Shown here one piece after another: positions 1 to 6,122 of a DNA stretch of 15,025 nucleotides (the first letter of the stretch is position 1; each line of letters starts with the position of its first letter). Both the position numbers and the translations under genes were made by a program. This stretch comes from CAZQYB01 sp964597535 (lineage in GTDB: Bacteria > Planctomycetota > Phycisphaerae > Sedimentisphaerales > Anaerobacaceae), in assembly GCA_964597535.1 (NCBI GenBank), contig CAZQYB010000058.1:1-15025 (forward strand), given 5' to 3'. The notes below the pieces were generated by a model. It made no database searches, had not been told where the DNA came from, and saw only the letters and a list, made by a program, of their open reading frames with translations.

Positions 1-27
1 GGGGGCAGGCGAAAGCAAGAAGGGGGG
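1..27 (+). repeat. Palindromic mini-element family B, partial or diverged copy at window start
   Basis: Bases 9-27 (GCGAAAGCAAGAAGGGGGG) match the right half of family B, identical to the reverse complement of the right-hand part of 14386-14419. The left half is absent or replaced by GGGGGCAG. In frame it gives KQEGGRG just before KNGFSKEDDE, where the intact paralogues read HRKWRGRDGRS and HRKLRGKEGFS. The window edge prevents judging whether the copy is complete. Confidence 0.6.
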
Positions 28-1821
28 CGAGGGAAAAACGGATTTTCCAAAGAAGATGACGAGGCGGTCGTATTCGTCAGTTGGTATGATGCCAAGGCCT
101 TCTGCGATTGGCTCTCGAAAAAAGAAGGCCGACCATATCGGCTGCCGACCGAGGCAGAGTGGGAATACGCCTGCAGAGCAGGCACAACCACCTGCTTCTG
201 GACCGGCAATATCCTGCCCGACGAGTTTCATAAAAACGCCCAGCGTACCTCATTCAATAACCCGAATGACATTGTGCCGCTGACGGTAGGGCAGACGCCT
301 GCTAACCCGTGGGGCCTGTACGATATGCACGGCAATATCGAAGAGTGGTGTTATGATTGGTACGGCCCATACGAAAAGACTGAGCAAACAGACCCGGTCG
401 GACGTGCCGATGGCGATTTCAAAATCACCCGCGGCGGCAGTCACGGCACCAACCTTTACTACCTGCGCTCCGCAAACAGAATGGGCACACTGCCGGAAAA
501 CAAACATTGGCTGATTGGCTTCCGCGTTGTGCTGGGCGAACTGCCAAGTACAAAGCCACTACCGGTAACACCACCGCAGCGTTATCAACGCAAGGTTAAG
601 CAAAGAATACCTCGGAACGTTGCTAAAGGGCCAGACCCGGCCAAACCATACTTCAAAAGGCCGCGCCAATACGTTAAGATTCCAAAGGGCTCTGTCGGCC
701 CAGTGTTTTCGCACCACAATCACGACGCAGCAATCGTTGAATGTCCGAATGGCGACCTGCTGGCGATTTGGTACACCTGCGTTGAGGAAAGAGGACGAGA
801 ACTGGCCGTTGCAGCCAGCCGGTTGCGCTACGGCCGGGAAGAATGGGAGCCGGCATCGCTATTCTGGGACACGCCGGATAGAAATGACCACTGCCCTGCT
901 TTATGGTTTGACGGCAAAGATACGATTTATCATTTCAACGGTCTTTCGGTGGCGGGAAAGTGGGAACCGCTGGCCATCATTATGCGCACATCAAAAGATA
1001 ATGGTGTCACCTGGTCGAAGGCACGCCTGATAGAACCGGAACATGGCTTTCGACAAATGGTCGGCGAACCAGCATTTCGCACGCGCGATGGGGCCATTGT
1101 ATTCGGCGCCGATGCCGAGCACGGCTCGACCGTTTGGGTCAGCCGGGACAACGGGCAAACCTGGACCGACCCCGGCGGTAAAATTAACGGTATTCACGCA
1201 GGCATCGTCGAACTTAATGATGGCCGATTGATGGCGCTGGGCCGGAATCAAAACATCGATGGATGGATGCCTATGAGCATCTCCACTGATATGGGAAAAA
1301 CCTGGGAGCCCAGTGCAAGCCCATTCCCACCGTTAACCGGCGGCCAGCGCGCAGCGCTTATTCGGCTAAAGGAAGGTCCTCTTTTCTTTGCCTCATTTGC
1401 CAAAGATATCCACAACCCTGAACCAACTCCAGATGGCGTAAGGCCCCCTCGCCACGTTGCCAAGTTATTCGGGGCGGTATCTTTCGATGACGGCAAAACG
1501 TGGCCTGTACGGCGAATCATCAGTGACTGCAAGCCAGACCACCCGGTGGATACTATTGATGGTGCTCCGGTTCTTATGAATGCAAACAACTCGGAGCCGT
1601 TGGGATACCTTTCAGTCTGCCAGGGCCTGGACAATGTGATTCATTTGATTAGCAGTTGGAATCACTACGCCTTCAACTTAGCGTGGCTTAAAGCTGCAAC
1701 ACCGGCTGCGCCGAGAACACCAATGGCGCGCCGGTTACCGGTCCGCAAGCAATTCTCGCAAGTCTATAGATGCGTCAGAACTGCCCAGCAAATCGAATCC
1801 ACCCTGGCATTTCATCGCTGA
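1..1821 (+). CDS. FGE-sulfatase-domain / BNR sialidase fusion protein, 5'-truncated by window edge and frameshifted at 3' end
   Basis: The reading frame is open from base 1, so the N-terminus lies outside the window. Visible residues 15-190 form the C-terminal part of an FGE-sulfatase (SUMF1-type) domain, with the motifs RLPTEAEWEYACRAGT, WGLYDMHGNIEEWCYDWYG and TRGGS...LRSANR. The cysteine pair of true formylglycine-generating enzymes is absent (GGSHGTNLYYLRSANR), so it is probably a structural or binding domain. A linker with KGPDPAKPYF leads to a BNR sialidase-like propeller from about residue 233, with four Asp-boxes: SKDNGVTW (331), SRDNGQTW (381), STDMGKTW (428) and SFDDGKTW (494). Sugar specificity cannot be assigned. 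After QVY (about 1767) the frame is lost: the last 17 residues do not match the paralogue at 8599-11253, whose sequence continues in the next frame. The true gene is therefore 1-2362, broken by a 1-base gain or 2-base loss, or by an assembly error. The visible 5' end overlaps a palindromic-element remnant. Confidence 0.9.
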   Translation, partial: GGRRKQEGGRGKNGFSKEDDEAVVFVSWYDAKAFCDWLSKKEGRPYRLPTEAEWEYACRAGTTTCFWTGNILPDEFHKNAQRTSFNNPNDIVPLTVGQTPANPWGLYDMHGNIEEWCYDWYGPYEKTEQTDPVGRADGDFKITRGGSHGTNLYYLRSANRMGTLPENKHWLIGFRVVLGELPSTKPLPVTPPQRYQRKVKQRIPRNVAKGPDPAKPYFKRPRQYVKIPKGSVGPVFSHHNHDAAIVECPNGDLLAIWYTCVEERGRELAVAASRLRYGREEWEPASLFWDTPDRNDHCPALWFDGKDTIYHFNGLSVAGKWEPLAIIMRTSKDNGVTWSKARLIEPEHGFRQMVGEPAFRTRDGAIVFGADAEHGSTVWVSRDNGQTWTDPGGKINGIHAGIVELNDGRLMALGRNQNIDGWMPMSISTDMGKTWEPSASPFPPLTGGQRAALIRLKEGPLFFASFAKDIHNPEPTPDGVRPPRHVAKLFGAVSFDDGKTWPVRRIISDCKPDHPVDTIDGAPVLMNANNSEPLGYLSVCQGLDNVIHLISSWNHYAFNLAWLKAATPAAPRTPMARRLPVRKQFSQVYRCVRTAQQIESTLAFHR

Positions 1822-1840
1822 GGATGCAGCGGAAACCGAA

Positions 1841-2362
1841 GTGGCTACCATTGTAACGCCGGGTGTACTAAAAATCAGTTGTGATGCTAATGCCGGAGTT
1901 TACTGGTCAAACGAAAGAATAGACGGCCTCGGCACAGCAGACCCACATAAAGGTTTGACAGCCGAAGTTACTGTTCAGATGAACCGAAGCAGCCAGAACG
2001 ATAGAGGGTTTGACTTTGAAGTGTTCGTGAGGGGTGGTACGCTGACGGTCAATCACTATTTTATCTCAATCACAACAACCGGTTTGTACTACTGGTACGA
2101 CAACGAATTCATTGAAATTGCCGAAGGTCTTGACAACTCCAGTGAAATGCACACTTACCGCCTGGCAATCCGGGGTGATACAGTGGTACAGATTTATCGT
2201 GACGGCGAGCTGCTCGGCGTTGAGAAACAGGATTTGCAAATCGGCTGGAGAGAGCCAGCCCGCGGCTCGTTCATCCAGTGGGGTGTTGCTAGCGCCGAAA
2301 CTGAGGCGTTGGTAAGCTATATCAGCTACGACCTGACAGGACCTCTCCAGCCCACCAGATAG
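1841..2362 (+). CDS. C-terminal lectin-like (concanavalin/LamG-type) domain, frameshift-separated 3' fragment of the preceding gene
   Basis: This 173-codon frame from a GTG codon encodes a beta-rich domain (KGLTAEVTVQMNR, FISITTTGLYYWYDN, HTYRLAIRGDTVVQIYRDGELLGV, ALVSYISYDLTGP). It matches, motif by motif, the last ~165 residues of the single-frame paralogue at 8599-11253 (FTAEIKTQVLKR, YAITITDTGVYWYEG, HTYRLAVREDRIAQIYRDGKLLGV, ALVEYVAYDLSGP). The same frame stays open upstream to about 1742, and the stretch LPSKSNPPWHFIAEDAAETEV aligns with the paralogue's LSSKDKWGWNFRGPKESDV, so the homologous coding sequence begins near 1769 rather than at the GTG. No ribosome-binding site precedes the GTG and there is no signal peptide, so it is most likely the detached tail of the gene at 1-1821, not an independent gene. 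The fold resembles concanavalin-like carbohydrate-binding domains; the exact family is uncertain. Confidence 0.75.
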   Translation: MATIVTPGVLKISCDANAGVYWSNERIDGLGTADPHKGLTAEVTVQMNRSSQNDRGFDFEVFVRGGTLTVNHYFISITTTGLYYWYDNEFIEIAEGLDNSSEMHTYRLAIRGDTVVQIYRDGELLGVEKQDLQIGWREPARGSFIQWGVASAETEALVSYISYDLTGPLQPTR

Positions 2363-2388
2363 ACGTCAAAAAAAATCCGCACAGAACC

Positions 2389-2417
2389 TTGAACTGCTCA
2401 ATAATTTCGGGTAGCAT
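2389..2417 (+). promoter_or_regulatory. Possible sigma70-type promoter for the UroD-like cassette
   Basis: TTGAAC (2389-2394) and TAGCAT (2412-2417) are separated by 17 bases in the gap after the broken sialidase gene. Each hexamer matches 4 of 6 consensus bases. The same -10 sequence with the same spacing occurs at 5878-5906. Transcription from here would put the palindromic element at 2436-2469 in the 5' leader. Pattern match only. Confidence 0.3.
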
Positions 2418-2435
2418 AGCTGGTTTCGCGTTCAG

Positions 2436-2469
2436 CCCCCTTGTCTTCTGTCGAAGACAGAAAAGGGGG
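2436..2469 (+). repeat. Palindromic mini-element family A, copy 1 (intergenic)
   Basis: 34 bp imperfect palindrome. The outer arms CCCCCTT and AAGGGGG and the inner arms TTCTGTC and GACAGAA can form a 14-bp stem with a GTC bulge on the 5' side (2443-2445) and a GAA loop. An alternative hairpin pairs GTCTTC with GAAGAC around TGTC. It is identical over all 34 bases to 11452-11485. It lies 43 bases upstream of the UroD-like start, between a possible promoter and the ribosome-binding site. No T-run follows, so it is not a classic terminator. Confidence 0.85.
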
Positions 2470-2500
2470 AGCGTGGTTATTCTAGAACCCCTTGATGTAT

Positions 2501-2504
2501 GGAG
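2501..2504 (+). promoter_or_regulatory. Ribosome-binding site of the UroD-like gene
   Basis: GGAG, eight bases before the ATG at 2513, supports that start. Confidence 0.6.
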
Positions 2505-2512
2505 TAAAGTAA

Positions 2513-3622
2513 ATGACAAAACGAGAGTCTCAACAAATCAGCTATATCGCCCCGGCGGCACCGGCGAGACGCCAACAGGCGACGGGTAAAGAGCCGTTTA
2601 TACGTCCGGAAATTGGCTTTACACCGAACTGGTACCGCACCGCTCTTGGCATCGACTTCGGCGAGAAATGGCATACCGACCCTGCATACCGGCGTGAAAC
2701 GGTCCTCGCTATGCGGGATGAATTGCGACGCCGGTTCCCCGGCTCAAAGATAGGCGGCATCGATAGGCCGGACAAGCCGCTGGACCTGTTGACCGGCGTC
2801 TATGGCGGCAACGTCGTGGCAATGATTTACGGGATACCGGCAATATATGCAGAAGACAACTGGCCAAACTGCGAGCATAAGTACCTCAGCGACGAAGAGG
2901 CCGACAATCTCAAACCGCCTGACCTCGACACAAATCCGGTCTTCGGCGATATTATCAGGCAGGTTGACTGGATTGAGCAGTCCGAAGGCCAAATTCTCGG
3001 CTTCCTCAACTGGCAGGGCATACTCAACAATGCCCAGCGTCTTCGCGGCGAAAAAATCTTCTATGACATAATTGACTCACCGGACAGATGTCGCCATCTT
3101 TTCGGGTGCATCTACAGCACAATGAGCGAAGGTATCAGGCGGCTGCACGAGAGGCAAAAGAAAAGCGGCGTTGATATCGACTTTATGACGGTCAGCAACT
3201 GTCTGGTTAATATGATTTCTCCCGAGCAGTATCGTGACCTTTTCCTGCCCTTCGACCTGCGTTTTGAGAAAGAGTTCGGTCGTATCGCCATTCACAACTG
3301 CGCCTGGAATGCAAATCCTTACATTGAAGATTACTCCAGGGTCAAGAATCTCGGTTACATCGATATGGGTATGGACTCCGATATGGCACGGGTGCGGGAA
3401 CTGATTCCCAGCGCCAGACGTGCTATTATGTACACACCGATGGACCTTGCGAATAAAGATTGGGACCAAATCCGCGAGGATATGGAAAAAATCGCTCGCG
3501 AATACGGCCCCTGCGATATCGTCGCAGCAGATATTGAAGCTGATACGCCGGACGAACGTGTTCAGGCGCTTATTGATTTGTGCGAAGAAATTAGCAATAG
3601 AAAGGAGAACCAACGAAAATGA
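2513..3622 (+). CDS. Uroporphyrinogen decarboxylase (UroD/MtaA-type) fold protein
   Basis: 369 residues, the usual size for the UroD superfamily, which includes haem-pathway HemE and cobamide-dependent methyltransferases (MtaA/MtbA/CmuA type). Family features are the loop-rich N-terminus with FGEKWHTDPAYR, the motif DIDFMTVSNCLVNMISPEQYRDLFLPFDLRFEKEF typical of UroD-like proteins ('SPE.Y..F..P'), and the strand AIHNCAWN. Residues His261-x-Cys263 resemble the first half of the zinc site of MtaA-type methyltransferases. The C-terminal DIEADTPDERVQAL corresponds to the family's 'PGCEI..TP.ENV.A' segment, with Asp where methyltransferases have Cys. It is therefore not HemE, and a standard methyltransferase zinc site is doubtful. 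It is the first gene of a cassette: the next gene's ATG overlaps its TGA, suggesting translational coupling. Such paralogues commonly sit in planctomycete sugar-degradation loci with unknown roles. Substrate unknown. Confidence 0.88.
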   Translation: MTKRESQQISYIAPAAPARRQQATGKEPFIRPEIGFTPNWYRTALGIDFGEKWHTDPAYRRETVLAMRDELRRRFPGSKIGGIDRPDKPLDLLTGVYGGNVVAMIYGIPAIYAEDNWPNCEHKYLSDEEADNLKPPDLDTNPVFGDIIRQVDWIEQSEGQILGFLNWQGILNNAQRLRGEKIFYDIIDSPDRCRHLFGCIYSTMSEGIRRLHERQKKSGVDIDFMTVSNCLVNMISPEQYRDLFLPFDLRFEKEFGRIAIHNCAWNANPYIEDYSRVKNLGYIDMGMDSDMARVRELIPSARRAIMYTPMDLANKDWDQIREDMEKIAREYGPCDIVAADIEADTPDERVQALIDLCEEISNRKENQRK

Positions 3623-4554
3623 AATCAGACCCATCAAAATCAAACGTATTACCTGCGCCGCTGCGTGGGATTGTTGTGCCGATGATAACACCGCTGTCAG
3701 ACTGGGACACTTTGGATGCTGAAGGCCTTGAGCGGTTGATTGAGCATATCATCGCCGGCGGTGTAAACGCCTTGTTTATATTAGGCACCACCGGGGAAGG
3801 GCCGAGTCTTAGCTACCACCTGCGACAGGAAGTAATCGAGCGGACCTGTGAACACGTGGCTGGGCGCGTACCGGTATTGGTTGGTATCACGGATACGGCG
3901 TTTGCGGAGTCGGTCAGCGTGGCGTGCAAGGCAAAGGAAGCCGGCGCGCAAGCTCTGGTGCTGGCACACCCGCCCTACTTTCCTGCGGCACAGCCGGAGA
4001 TTCTAAACTACCTCGAACATTTGGCGCCGGAATTGCCTCTGCCGGTGTTTTTGTACAATATGCCGAGCCACACCAAGCTGGTTTTCGAGCCCAAAACGGT
4101 GCGGGCCGCAGCAGATATTCCCGGCATTGTGGGACTAAAGGACAGCTCAGCGAATATGTTCTATTTCCATAAGGTCCAGATGCTTCTAAAAGACAAGCCC
4201 AACTTCGCATTGCTTGTCGGCCCGGAAGAACTGCTGGCCGAAACAGTCCTGCTCGGCGGACACGGTGGAGTCAACGGCGGGGCCAATATGAAACCGCAGT
4301 TGTACGTTGACCTGTACAACGCGGCGATGTCAAGGGACGCCAAAAGAATCAACTCACTGCACGACGAGGTGATGGAGATAAGCGGCAAGATTTACTGTGT
4401 TGGGGCCTATTCCAGCTATCTAAGGGGACTGAAGTGTGCGCTTTCGTGTATGGGCATCTGCAGCGACGCCCTCGCTGAGCCGTTTCAACCTTTCGGCGCC
4501 AAGGAGCGTCAACAAATCGCCGGGTACGTGGAAGAGCTTGGAATGAAAAAGTGA
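3619..4554 (+). CDS. Dihydrodipicolinate synthase / N-acetylneuraminate lyase family aldolase
   Basis: 311 residues forming a class I (beta/alpha)8 aldolase of the DapA/NanA family. Conserved residues are visible: GTTGEG (56-61) for carboxylate binding, Tyr146 in YNMP, and the Schiff-base lysine Lys174 in GLKDSS. These enzymes cleave or form pyruvate adducts: aspartate semialdehyde (DapA), sialic acid (NanA) or keto-deoxy sugar acids. The shared motifs do not separate these activities. Because sialidase-like genes flank the cassette, an N-acetylneuraminate or related sugar-acid lyase is attractive, but that is inference from context; a DapA role is not excluded. The start ATG overlaps the preceding stop (ATGA), and AAAGGAG at 3601-3607 lies inside the upstream gene's end, so the two are probably translated together. 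The protein has no signal peptide and should be cytoplasmic. Confidence 0.9.
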   Translation: MKSDPSKSNVLPAPLRGIVVPMITPLSDWDTLDAEGLERLIEHIIAGGVNALFILGTTGEGPSLSYHLRQEVIERTCEHVAGRVPVLVGITDTAFAESVSVACKAKEAGAQALVLAHPPYFPAAQPEILNYLEHLAPELPLPVFLYNMPSHTKLVFEPKTVRAAADIPGIVGLKDSSANMFYFHKVQMLLKDKPNFALLVGPEELLAETVLLGGHGGVNGGANMKPQLYVDLYNAAMSRDAKRINSLHDEVMEISGKIYCVGAYSSYLRGLKCALSCMGICSDALAEPFQPFGAKERQQIAGYVEELGMKK

Positions 4555-4562
4555 CCCATATC

Positions 4563-4642
4563 GATTCTTGATGCTCGATTCTCGTTGCGAGCCCCGGCCG
4601 GTTAAAAACCGGCGGGGCGAGTATCGAGTATCCGGTATCGAG
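4563..4642. repeat. Intergenic nested inverted repeat (GC hairpin inside TCGAG-type repeats)
   Basis: The core hairpin at 4591-4618 pairs GCCCC with GGGGC and GCCGGTT with AACCGGC, with one bulged G (4596) and an AAA loop. It is flanked by CTCGATTCTCG (4574-4584) and CGAGTATCGAG (4618-4628), which are complementary at 10 of 11 positions, and further TCGA/GATAC-like repeats extend the inverted symmetry to about 4563-4642. No T-run follows, so a simple terminator is unlikely. It fills most of the gap between the aldolase and oxidoreductase genes and could influence readthrough or mRNA stability. It resembles the other bulged GC hairpins here but has a different sequence. Confidence 0.75.
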
Positions 4643-4667
4643 ACTTTGGTATTTAGAGATAAACCAA

Positions 4668-5807
4668 ATGTTTACAAAACGTAAATCAATATCACGTCGT
4701 GAATTCTTGAGCCGCAGCTCCAAAATCGCCGGTGCCGGTGTGCTGGGGCTGGCTGCCTCACCTGTGCTCTTGAAATCCAACATAGCCCGTGCCGCCAGTC
4801 CTGACCTTGGGCTCAAGGACAAAAGAATCAAGATAGGGCAGATTGGCACCGCCCATGCACACGCCAGAGGCAAAATGGAAACGCTGCGGAAACTCAAACA
4901 CGGGTACGAGGTAGTTGGAATTGTCGAGCCGGACCCGGGCCGTCGCCAGGCGATGGAAAACCGCTCTGCCTACAAGGGCTTGAAGTGGATGACTGAGGAA
5001 CAGCTTCTGAATACTAAAGGGCTTCAAGCTGTTGCAGTTGAAACCGCAAAGCGTGCCCTGGTTCCGACTGCGATGCAGTGTGTCAATGCTGGAATGCACA
5101 TCCATTTGGACAAGCCGCCCGGGGAGTCGCTCAGCGCCTTCAGGAATCTGCTCGCTGAGGCGACCCGCCGCGGGCTCACTGTTCAGATGGGCTATATGTT
5201 TCGCAACAATCCGGCGTTCCAGCTTTGTTTCAAAGCCGTGCATGAGGGTTGGCTGGGTAACATCTTCGAGGTACACGGCGTCATCAGCAAGACAATCAGC
5301 GCATCCAAGCGAAAAGAACTGGCCAGGTATGCAGGGGGGACAATGTTCAATTTGGGTTGCCACCTAATCGATTCGTTGGTCACTGTACTCGGTAAGCCCG
5401 AGAGAGTTACGCCTTACGTAAGACGCACCCGAGCGCAGCAGGACAATCTGGCCGACAATCAGTTGGCCGTATTTGAATATCCCAGGGCCACCGCCACCAT
5501 CCGCAGCGCAGTGATTGAAGTTGAAGGTGGCAAGAGGCGTCAATTTGTGGTTTGCGGCGACCGAGGCACCATAGATATCCGCCCGCTGGAGCCTCCACGT
5601 CTGCAACTGGCTCTCGATGGCCCACAAGGCCAATACAAGAAAGGCTATCAGGAAATCAAACTGCCGCCGATGCCCGGTCGATACGACGACCAGCTTATCG
5701 AATTTGCTCGCATCATACGCGGCGAAAAAGAGTCAGATTATACGCCGTCGCACGACCTGGCCGTCCACAAAGCTGTGCTACGCGCCTGCGGCCTTACGCT
5801 TGACTGA
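4668..5807 (+). CDS. Tat-exported Gfo/Idh/MocA family oxidoreductase
   Basis: 379 residues. The N-terminus carries a twin-arginine signal (SRREFL at 9-14, hydrophobic AGAGVLGLAASPVLL, then IARAA near residue 43), so the folded, cofactor-loaded protein is probably exported. The Rossmann segment KIGQIGTAHAHA (56-66) binds NAD(P). HLDKP (146-150) is the family's 'EKP' catalytic lysine motif with Asp in place of Glu. The C-terminal-domain signature GGTMFNLGCHLIDSLVTVLGKP (223-244) has the conserved His232 and Asp235. Members oxidise, reduce or epimerise sugars and sugar derivatives; planctomycetes encode many Tat-type copies near glycan-degrading genes. The ribosome-binding site is weak (AGAG near 4655), and the gene starts after a 113-base gap filled by an inverted repeat, so its expression may differ from the two genes upstream. 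Substrate unknown. Confidence 0.9.
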   Translation: MFTKRKSISRREFLSRSSKIAGAGVLGLAASPVLLKSNIARAASPDLGLKDKRIKIGQIGTAHAHARGKMETLRKLKHGYEVVGIVEPDPGRRQAMENRSAYKGLKWMTEEQLLNTKGLQAVAVETAKRALVPTAMQCVNAGMHIHLDKPPGESLSAFRNLLAEATRRGLTVQMGYMFRNNPAFQLCFKAVHEGWLGNIFEVHGVISKTISASKRKELARYAGGTMFNLGCHLIDSLVTVLGKPERVTPYVRRTRAQQDNLADNQLAVFEYPRATATIRSAVIEVEGGKRRQFVVCGDRGTIDIRPLEPPRLQLALDGPQGQYKKGYQEIKLPPMPGRYDDQLIEFARIIRGEKESDYTPSHDLAVHKAVLRACGLTLD

Positions 5808-5833
5808 ACCAAATACGCAGTACTTGCAGCAAT

Positions 5834-5865
5834 CCTAACAGCTTGAATGCTTAGGTCCTTTTTTT
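5834..5865 (+). terminator. Possible rho-independent terminator after the oxidoreductase
   Basis: CCTA plus AGC (5834-5842) pair with GCT plus TAGG (5849-5855), giving a short 7-pair stem with a 2-base bulge and a six-base loop. It is followed by TCC and seven consecutive Ts (5859-5865), 27 bases past the stop codon. The stem is weak but the T-run and position fit. Confidence 0.45.
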
Positions 5866-5877
5866 GCTGTTGACCAC

Positions 5878-5906
5878 TTGACAGCAACAGTAAGTTAACA
5901 TAGCAT
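5878..5906 (+). promoter_or_regulatory. Possible sigma70-type promoter for the sialidase gene run
   Basis: TTGACA (5878-5883, perfect -35) and TAGCAT (5901-5906, 4 of 6 for -10) are separated by 17 bases, shortly after a terminator-like hairpin and upstream of four closely spaced genes. It shares the -10 sequence and spacing with the candidate at 2389-2417. Pattern match only. Confidence 0.4.
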
Positions 5907-6111
5907 ACCGCCTCTGCCCTGATGTGCCCTGGAGAAGGGTTAAATCTGACTTCTGGCAAGAAGATGCAAGTATGACAAAAACGTTGCTGGTAATACCTGC
6001 GTGGATTTGTGCATAAAAATCGGTCTTTGCACGTCAAATAGAGGGTTTGCGTCCGCCTCGGCCAACCCATCACGAATAAGGCGGACAAGAATCCAGTGTT
6101 TAGCAGAAGAT

Positions 6112-6116
6112 AGGAG
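6112..6116 (+). promoter_or_regulatory. Ribosome-binding site that decides the start at 6123
   Basis: AGGAG directly abuts an ATG at 6117, too close for use, but lies six bases from the in-frame ATG at 6123. The second ATG is therefore preferred. Confidence 0.6.
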
Positions 6117-6122
6117 ATGAAA

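Larger units (their letters stand above)
5866..6122. other. Non-coding leader before the sialidase gene run
   Basis: No convincing gene is seen here on either strand. The region holds an inverted repeat (TTGCTGT at 5864-5870 with ACAGCAA at 5881-5887) overlapping a possible promoter, then about 200 bases with no motif I can assign, ending in the ribosome-binding site at 6112. A long 5' leader is possible; I recognise no riboswitch. Confidence 0.5.

Noticed and set aside
3077..3691. 204-codon open frame on the minus strand
   Set aside because: Lies fully opposite the UroD-like gene and the start of the aldolase gene, both strongly supported; it shows no recognisable motif.
4758..5363. 201-codon open frame on the minus strand
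   Set aside because: It is opposite the Gfo/Idh/MocA gene; a shadow of its codon use.
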